DNA of 11,824 bases from Pseudomonadota bacterium (GTDB taxonomy: Bacteria; Bdellovibrionota; Oligoflexia; Oligoflexales; Oligoflexaceae), in the NCBI GenBank assembly GCA_029556045.1, contig JAKQGS010000332.1, forward strand, positions 1 through 11,824. Reading direction: 5' to 3'. The notes beneath the pieces were generated by a model. It saw only the letters and a list, made by a program, of their open reading frames with translations. It searched no databases and was not told where the DNA came from. Both the position numbers and the translations under genes were made by a program. Below are positions 7,803-11,824 of the stretch, one piece after another. Numbering within the stretch: position 1 is the stretch's first letter; the number at the start of each line of letters is the position of its first letter.

Positions 7803-7893
7803 AGCTATATCTTGTGAAAACCACTTGATATTTCAGCCACCTTTACCCTGCCACCAAGCCCAACAAACCACCGAATTTCTGCTCATCCTGTAA

Positions 7894-7909
7894 TTCTATT
7901 AAAATAGAA
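7894..7909. promoter_or_regulatory. 16-bp AT-rich palindrome upstream of the Cys-rich lipoprotein
   Basis: TTCTATT and AATAGAA are perfect inverted arms around AA, ending 31 bp before the lipoprotein start. It contains TAAAAT (7900-7905), which could be a -10 element, although only a poor -35 (TTTCTG, 7876-7881) precedes it. Operator, promoter or chance. Confidence 0.3.
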
Positions 7910-7940
7910 GAATGGACGATGTTCACTCCTGGGAGGGCTC

Positions 7941-8777
7941 ATGCCACATCACACCAAATTCCGCCTTTGGATCGGATTGTTGGGGGCAGCCGCATGCCTG
8001 GCCTTGTGGCTTGGATGCACGCCTAAAGGCAAAATTGTGCAAAACATTACGGCCATCACATCACCCGACGCTGGACAGGCCAAGACCTTGGCCGCACGGG
8101 AGGTTCCTGACCCAGGCAAACCAAGAGAAGGAGCCTATGTTTATGATTTGCCAAAATTCTGCAATCTGGTTGCGTCACCAGAATCCAGTGAGACATGCAT
8201 TGTCTGCACCGCCAACGGACTCCCTCTGGAACGGTGTTTTCCTACCGTGCGTTCATTTACCACACGCACGTCGTGTGGTCACAATCAGCGGGAATTGAAG
8301 TGTCTGATCAATGGCAAAAATCCGCTCCTGACCCTGTCTTTTGAAAACAGTGAGGAAGCGGAGTTTGCCAAAAACTTTCCAGTGTTCCTCAGCACGGTGC
8401 GGGCGATTGCCCAGACCAAGATGGCGGCAAATCAAGGAGATCTCGCCTCCGCAGTTGGGGTTCTGGAATACTTTCAGGGGGCCTCCGGCAAAGTTTTGGA
8501 CCCCGCTCAAAAGGGCGTCATCATCCGTGATATCGACGCACTACTCCAGAAAAGTAATGTTCCCGCAGCATCCCGCGCCACAACGCTTCGTCAACTAAAT
8601 GCCAATCTCGACCAGATATCCCATCGTCGCCGCCACGGACGCCTGTCGCTGCGGGACGGCCAGCAGCTGGCCAAGACGACAATCAGCCCGTTGCCATCTC
8701 AGGCTGTTCTGACCCGGATCATGAGTGAGATTTCTCTTGATGGGCTGGAGAACCCTAGTGATTTAAACATGGAATAA
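7941..8777 (+). CDS. Cys-rich putative lipoprotein of unknown function
   Basis: 278 residues, family not recognised. Seen: a basic then hydrophobic N-terminus (7-25) ending LWLGC, so Cys26 is the likely lipidated residue; a low-complexity linker to about 65; a segment with six Cys at 74, 86, 89, 99, 112 and 121 (including a CIVC pair), which could form three disulfides in the periplasm or bind a metal; then a mostly helical-looking, Cys-free C-terminal half (about 130-278) with many Ala, Gln and Leu and a basic patch SHRRRHGR near 228. GGGAGG lies 4 nt before the start. It stands alone between a Pho-box-bearing divergent promoter region and a strong terminator, so it is probably a single-gene transcript and may respond to phosphate starvation. 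The protein itself shows no known phosphate-related motif. Confidence 0.82.
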   Translation: MPHHTKFRLWIGLLGAAACLALWLGCTPKGKIVQNITAITSPDAGQAKTLAAREVPDPGKPREGAYVYDLPKFCNLVASPESSETCIVCTANGLPLERCFPTVRSFTTRTSCGHNQRELKCLINGKNPLLTLSFENSEEAEFAKNFPVFLSTVRAIAQTKMAANQGDLASAVGVLEYFQGASGKVLDPAQKGVIIRDIDALLQKSNVPAASRATTLRQLNANLDQISHRRRHGRLSLRDGQQLAKTTISPLPSQAVLTRIMSEISLDGLENPSDLNME

Positions 8778-8781
8778 AAGC

Positions 8782-8812
8782 AAAACCCGGGATCAGTGGA
8801 TTCCGGGTTTTT
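8782..8812. terminator. Strong bidirectional Rho-independent terminator
   Basis: AAAACCCGGGATC and GATTCCGGGTTTT pair over 13 positions (one G-U) around an AGTG loop and run into TTTTT. The A-rich left arm gives a T run on the minus strand too. It therefore ends the lipoprotein gene (stop at 8777) and the convergent PilZ gene (stop at 8843). Confidence 0.9.
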
Positions 8813-8842
8813 CGTTCATGAAATGCTGTGTACGCTTTGCAG

Positions 8843-9247
8843 TTAACCAGCCGCTAGTGCCTCACCATCCTGATTACCCAGAAACCGTAGCGCCGATTCC
8901 CACAGACTCACGTCTTCCAGCTCCATCTGCACGATGCGTATTCCAAACGACTCCTGACCATTTTGTTCAAACTTTCGCACCACTTTCCCCAAACACTTGA
9001 GAGGACGCCGAAACAATTTAGCCTCCGGATCCACCGTGAGATCCACAATTGTTTTTTCTGAAAAAGGAGTCTTGACCGTGCTATTCCAGGTCAACAGCAT
9101 GCCTGTTTTTGAAATGTTTTCAGGCGACAGGTCAAAACTCAGATTGGATCCGATGGTTTTGGAATTGACCCGGAGTCGGCCATCCAGATCAAAGCGGGAA
9201 GCCCGCACGCGGTTTTTTCCGCTGAGTGAAAAGAAGGTGTTTTCCAT
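8843..9247 (-). CDS. PilZ-like domain protein (possible c-di-GMP receptor)
   Basis: 134-residue cytoplasmic protein resembling a stand-alone PilZ domain. Seen: an N-terminal basic segment with Arg13, Arg15 and Arg18 (RVRASR), then NISKTG at 44-49, matching the (D/N)xSxxG PilZ motif and followed by a hydrophobic strand; a later beta-rich stretch with FGIRIVQM and a C-terminal helix. The usual RxxxR spacing is not exact (RxRxxR), so c-di-GMP binding is uncertain; some PilZ proteins have lost it. No enzymatic or transmembrane part is present. The ATG at 9247 is chosen because AGAGGA (9255-9260) sits 7 nt upstream; the frame is open further up only through a TTG codon without a ribosome site. Single gene with its own promoter, convergent with the Cys-rich lipoprotein and sharing its terminator. 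Confidence 0.75.
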   Translation of the reverse strand: MENTFFSLSGKNRVRASRFDLDGRLRVNSKTIGSNLSFDLSPENISKTGMLLTWNSTVKTPFSEKTIVDLTVDPEAKLFRRPLKCLGKVVRKFEQNGQESFGIRIVQMELEDVSLWESALRFLGNQDGEALAAG

Positions 9248-9264
9248 TTTGGTTTCCTCTAGTT

Positions 9265-9287
9265 TTTGTTGCCGGGACGCAACCAAA
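9265..9287 (-). other. Leader hairpin just ahead of the PilZ ribosome site
   Basis: On the minus strand GTTGC and GCAAC pair around GTCCCG, extended by three T-A pairs after one mismatch. It ends 4 nt before the AGAGGA ribosome site, so it may influence translation. Weak stem; significance unproven. Confidence 0.3.
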
Positions 9288-9354
9288 CACAGAGGGTATT
9301 TCGGAGAAGCTCAACGCAGTCTTTAGTTTTTTGTGAGGAATTTAATATACTTCA

Positions 9355-9383
9355 ATTATATCAATATGTTGAAACCATGATAA
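9355..9383 (-). promoter_or_regulatory. Sigma70-type promoter for the PilZ gene
   Basis: On the minus strand a perfect TATAAT (9355-9360) lies 17 nt after TTATCA (9378-9383, 4 of 6 to TTGACA). It predicts a leader of about 100 nt. An uninterrupted run of eight G (9387-9394) begins 3 bp upstream of the -35 element. Confidence 0.65.
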
Positions 9384-9388
9384 ACACC

Positions 9389-9422
9389 CCCCCCAGCGTC
9401 GTCCCAACGACTGACCAGGGGG
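9389..9422 (-). terminator. Candidate terminator of the LOG-lipoprotein operon
   Basis: Just after the lipoprotein stop, the minus strand shows CCCCC pairing with GGGGG and an inner GTCGT-TGGG-ACGAC stem, separated by an unpaired internal loop. The following GTGTTTATC is only weakly U-rich. The right arm overlaps the G8 tract beside the PilZ promoter. Confidence 0.4.
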
Positions 9423-9444
9423 CTTAAAATGATTTCCGCCGATT

Positions 9445-9891
9445 TCAGCGGCTCACGACGCGAAACTGAACGGGGTGATTGAAGGCATAATGAACGACCT
9501 GAGCATCGCTGCAAAAGGCCGGTCTTTCCACCGGCGCTCGACTAAATTCAGGGTCAGCGCTGCAAACCCAGCGGACGTGCTTGGAAAGAATGGCAAATGT
9601 CTTCCCGCTCGCCTGACAGATTCCCTCACCTAAGGCCACATCACCCGCAGGAACACTGAGACAATAAGGTAGATTGGCCTGCCCTTCGCGACCCGTACCT
9701 TGCAGCTGTTGCACATCCACGATCAACTCCTGGGTGGCAAAATCTGCGGTCCCAGGTCCCCAGGCTTCCGATTGTGCAGAGCCTGGATCATCCGTGCGGG
9801 TCAAAGTTGGGGGAGGATTACCAACACGATCATTGTTTGAACCACAGCTGATCGCCAACATAGAAAAAAACACCTGTGCCAGTCGCCTCAT
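9445..9891 (-). CDS. Small putative lipoprotein with four mature cysteines
   Basis: 148 residues, family not recognised. Seen: a short signal (MRRLAQVFFSML) ending LAISC, so Cys16 is the likely lipidated residue, although Ala at -3 is not ideal; a Pro/Asp/Ser-rich linker (about 17-45); then a compact domain with Cys77, Cys92, Cys110 and Cys127, which could form two disulfides in the periplasm. The ATG at 9891 is chosen because GGGAG ends 5 nt upstream; a GTG at 9906 would lengthen the signal but lacks a ribosome site. It begins 24 bp after the stop of the LOG-family gene on the same strand and is almost certainly cotranscribed with it. No functional link between a cytoplasmic nucleotide hydrolase and this exported protein can be read from the sequence. 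Confidence 0.78.
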   Translation of the reverse strand: MRRLAQVFFSMLAISCGSNNDRVGNPPPTLTRTDDPGSAQSEAWGPGTADFATQELIVDVQQLQGTGREGQANLPYCLSVPAGDVALGEGICQASGKTFAILSKHVRWVCSADPEFSRAPVERPAFCSDAQVVHYAFNHPVQFRVVSR

Positions 9892-9915
9892 ACATTCTCC
9901 CATCACAAAACAAAA

Positions 9916-10620
9916 TTACTTTTTTGCCGCCGCCAACTTTTCCTCTTTGGCCCTTCGGTGGAATTCCTGAATATCCGGCTCCAGATACCGAATGAGCTCC
10001 TCTACGGAATCCACCACAGTCAGCTTCAAGAGATCCTTTTCATCCAGCAACTTTCCCTTCAACGGGTGAGCACGCAGCCAATCCAATAATCCTGCCCAGA
10101 ATTCGCGACCCAACAAAAAAATGGGGCGGCTAGAGATGTGCTCCACCTGCAGAAGCTGCCAGGTGTAAAACAGCTCCAATACGGTTCCAATCCCCCCCGG
10201 CGTCACTATCACGGCGTGAGAAATACGCATGAACTCATCCAGTCGGGTGGAAAACCGGCGATGCATGTACTTCACATCGAGATGGGAGTTGGCATCGGTT
10301 TCAAAGGGAAGTTGAATGGGCAAGCCAAAGGAGCGACTCTGGTTACCGCCCTGCTTGGCCCCGAGATTAGCGGCCTCCATCAAGCCGGGACCGCCACCGG
10401 TCACAATGTCGACCCCTCGTCCCGCCAGCTGAAAGGCCAGGTCGTAGACCTGCTTGTACTCCGGGGTATCCTGTTTGATTCGGGCCGAGCCAAATATACT
10501 GACCCGGTAGTATTCCAATCCCATTTCAGTGACCAACGTATCGAGATCCGCCACAATATCGTTCAGCTGCTGGATCTTTTTGTTGAGAAACTTACGGACT
10601 TTTCGTTCAACAAGCGCCAT
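9916..10620 (-). CDS. LOG family (TIGR00730-type) nucleoside-5'-monophosphate phosphoribohydrolase
   Basis: Cytoplasmic Rossmann-fold enzyme of the lysine-decarboxylase-like/LOG group, 234 residues. Characterised members split nucleoside 5'-monophosphates, including cytokinin ribosides or purine/pyrimidine nucleotides, into base and ribose 5-phosphate. Seen: a helical N-terminal extension (1-35); the nucleotide-binding strand RVSIFGSAR (39-47); GGGPGLMEA (75-83); an Arg-rich patch HRRFSTR (120-126); the signature PGGIGTVLE (141-149) with catalytic Glu149; and a basic C-terminal tail ending AAAKK. These cover the conserved active-site motifs, so activity is expected, but the true base is unknown. 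The old label lysine decarboxylase should not be used. The ribosome site GAGG is unusually far (11 nt) from the ATG. First gene of a two-gene unit with the small lipoprotein downstream; divergent from the GspC-like gene. Confidence 0.94.
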   Translation of the reverse strand: MALVERKVRKFLNKKIQQLNDIVADLDTLVTEMGLEYYRVSIFGSARIKQDTPEYKQVYDLAFQLAGRGVDIVTGGGPGLMEAANLGAKQGGNQSRSFGLPIQLPFETDANSHLDVKYMHRRFSTRLDEFMRISHAVIVTPGGIGTVLELFYTWQLLQVEHISSRPIFLLGREFWAGLLDWLRAHPLKGKLLDEKDLLKLTVVDSVEELIRYLEPDIQEFHRRAKEEKLAAAKK

Positions 10621-10781
10621 CGCGAATGCTACCTCGCTTTCTATAACCGTGAATAATTGAACCTGATTCCTGACTTAATTTCAAAATAACCCAGTTTGCG
10701 GCAGGTCTATACAATTAATTTTACGAGACATCGTCCGATATACCAAATGGGATGATGCATCTATGGGAGGAATCTCTCGCA

Positions 10782-11504
10782 ATGCCGAGAATATTGTTAA
10801 CTATTTTATCGTTTATTGCAGCCCTGCCAAGTCTGTGGGGCTACGATCCCATGTCTCTTAAGAAAACCCATGGGGATGAGTTGGGGGTTTTCATCATGGG
10901 GAGCATTCTGAATACCGTGAAAGACAATAGTGTGGCGCTGGTCAAGGAAACCAAGTCTGGCAAGGTGCTCGCCGTCAAAAAAGGCCACAGCATTCTCGAT
11001 AACAAATATCGCGTCCTGGAAGTGACCTCCAAGTATATGATCCTGTCCCCCAAAACCGGAGCCCCGGTCCTCGTTTATCACGACAAATTTGCTGGTGAAT
11101 TCACCTCTCCCACACCTTCGGGAGCAGACGGCCCCAGCATGGTGGCATCCAGCTATTCAGCAGAAGGCTTTGAGCGGGTGCAGGGATCCATCCGTATCTC
11201 ATCAAGTTTCCGGGAGAAGATGGTGACGGAAGACCTGAGCAAGATTTTGATGGATGCAAGCGCGATCCCCCACTATGAAGGCGGCGAAATCAAAGGGTTT
11301 AAGCTGTTGCAGATTACCAAGGGCAGCATCTATGAAAACGCCGGCTTCATGGACGAAGACGTCATCACCTCCATCAACGGGGTTCCCCTCACCAGCATTG
11401 GAGGAGCCATCAAACTCCTCCATGCCATCAAGAAAGAAAACCGTGTGGAGGTTGATGTCCTACGTAACGGTCAAACGTTCAAAACCGATATAACGGTCAA
11501 TTAA
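10782..11504 (+). CDS. GspC-like periplasmic protein (HR domain plus C-terminal PDZ)
   Basis: 240-residue exported protein that resembles GspC, the inner-membrane link of type II secretion machines. Seen: a hydrophobic N-terminus (3-19) that reads either as a signal peptide ending SLWG or as a membrane anchor; a GspC/PilP-type homology region (about 34-103) with FIMGSILN, VALVKE, AVKKGHSI and KYMILS; a Ser/Pro/Gly linker (about 107-128); and a PDZ domain (about 160-240) with IKGFKLLQITKGSIYENAGF and DVITSINGVPL, a pattern very close to GspC PDZ domains. Unlike typical GspC there is almost no cytoplasmic segment before the hydrophobic stretch. No protease domain is present. The ATG at 10782 is preferred, with GGAGG 11 nt upstream; an in-frame ATG at 10752 would put charged residues before the signal. 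No other secretion genes are visible on either side. Confidence 0.82.
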   Translation: MPRILLTILSFIAALPSLWGYDPMSLKKTHGDELGVFIMGSILNTVKDNSVALVKETKSGKVLAVKKGHSILDNKYRVLEVTSKYMILSPKTGAPVLVYHDKFAGEFTSPTPSGADGPSMVASSYSAEGFERVQGSIRISSSFREKMVTEDLSKILMDASAIPHYEGGEIKGFKLLQITKGSIYENAGFMDEDVITSINGVPLTSIGGAIKLLHAIKKENRVEVDVLRNGQTFKTDITVN

Positions 11505-11523
11505 AAGTCATCCAAAACCGTTA
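11491..11523. repeat. Inverted repeat across two convergent stop codons
   Basis: TAACGGT (11491-11497) and ACCGTTA (11517-11523) are perfect 7-bp arms around 19 bp and cover the ends of the GspC-like gene and of the S9 peptidase gene. TAACGGTCAA also occurs directly at 11465-11474 and 11491-11500. The long loop and lack of a U run make it a poor terminator; it may be chance. Confidence 0.3.
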
Positions 11524-11824
11524 CGAACTCTTCTTCTTTGGCTTTTTCGGTTCCGTCTTACCGATGTGCTGTGCCAGAAATTTCTCCATTTGGCGGTAAA
11601 AGTCGAAACGGTTTTCTTCGTTGCGGAACCCATGGCCCTCGTTATCTTTCACCATGTAGAGTACATTCACCCCTCGGCGTTTGAGGCTGGCCACAATCTG
11701 ATCCGACTCGGATTTTTTCACCCGGGGATCGTTTGCGCCCTGTGCCACGAAGAGGGGTGCCTTGATCTTATCCGCATGAAATACAGGAGAAGTAGCCCGC
11801 AGCAACTCCTTGTCCTTTTCAGGA
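11521..11824 (-). CDS. S9 family (prolyl oligopeptidase/acylaminoacyl-type) peptidase, C-terminal fragment
   Basis: The minus strand is open from the right edge and holds about 100 C-terminal residues of an alpha/beta-hydrolase of peptidase family S9. Seen: LLRATSPVFHADKIKAP followed by LFVAQGANDPRV, whose Asp (codon 11728-11730) is the triad acid, then LKRRGVNVLYMVKDNEGHGF, whose His (codon 11632-11634) is the triad base, then FRNEENRFDFYRQMEKFLAQHI. The nucleophilic Ser and the beta-propeller lie outside the window. The first visible codons (PEKDKE) continue the family pattern, so the gene is cut, not truncated. It ends in a Lys/Pro-rich tail (TEPKKPKKKSS) beyond the catalytic fold. Convergent with the GspC-like gene, 16 bp apart. 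Confidence 0.9.
   Translation of the reverse strand, partial: PEKDKELLRATSPVFHADKIKAPLFVAQGANDPRVKKSESDQIVASLKRRGVNVLYMVKDNEGHGFRNEENRFDFYRQMEKFLAQHIGKTEPKKPKKKSS

Noticed and set aside
10138..10656. 172-codon plus-strand frame
   Set aside because: Antisense to the LOG-family gene, whose signature motifs are intact.
1..11824. CRISPR array, tRNA, rRNA, transposase, attachment site
   Set aside because: No regular long repeats with spacers, no tRNA-like or rRNA sequence, no transposase-like protein and no terminal inverted repeats were seen.

Overview
The window holds twelve protein-coding genes (two cut by the window edges), no RNA genes, no mobile element and no CRISPR array. Three probable lipoproteins, an envelope M23 endopeptidase with an export signal and a periplasmic GspC-like protein point to a Gram-negative bacterium of mid GC content. 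The mix (TldD/TldE pair, PilZ protein, many lineage-specific lipoproteins, a three-His-box desaturase, an S9 peptidase) recalls Bdellovibrionota or related former deltaproteobacteria. That placement is inference; no single gene proves it.

Left region (1-3810): recJ runs off the left edge on the minus strand. Facing away from it is a lipoprotein with a long Q/N-rich spacer that lacks any Lys, Arg or His and ends in a small SH3-like module. Next, on the same strand and behind its own good sigma70-type promoter, is an MepM/Csd3-like M23 endopeptidase with a complete zinc site. The two plausibly act at the cell wall.

Middle region (3895-7676, minus strand): the fatty-acid desaturase gene lies upstream of a translationally coupled tldD-tldE pair (ATGA overlap) encoding the TldD/TldE metalloprotease. 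A possible separate promoter for tldD sits in the 111-bp gap. No peptide substrate gene is visible nearby.

Divergent region (7677-7940): between the desaturase and a Cys-rich lipoprotein lie four 7-bp units of TGTCA type repeated every 11 bp, the layout of a PhoB-binding Pho box. This is the most striking regulatory signal in the window and suggests phosphate-responsive control of the lipoprotein, the desaturase or both. The lipoprotein gene ends in a strong bidirectional terminator.

Right region (8843-11824): a PilZ-like protein (minus) has a perfect TATAAT promoter abutting a G8 tract. Upstream of it a LOG-family nucleotide hydrolase and a small lipoprotein form a short minus-strand operon. 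A divergent gene encodes a GspC-like protein (HR domain plus PDZ domain) with no other type II secretion genes visible. The window ends in the C-terminal part of an S9 prolyl oligopeptidase-type hydrolase.

No complete new defence or biosynthetic system was recognised. The best leads are the tandem Pho box, the uncharged Q/N-rich lipoprotein and the isolated GspC-like gene.
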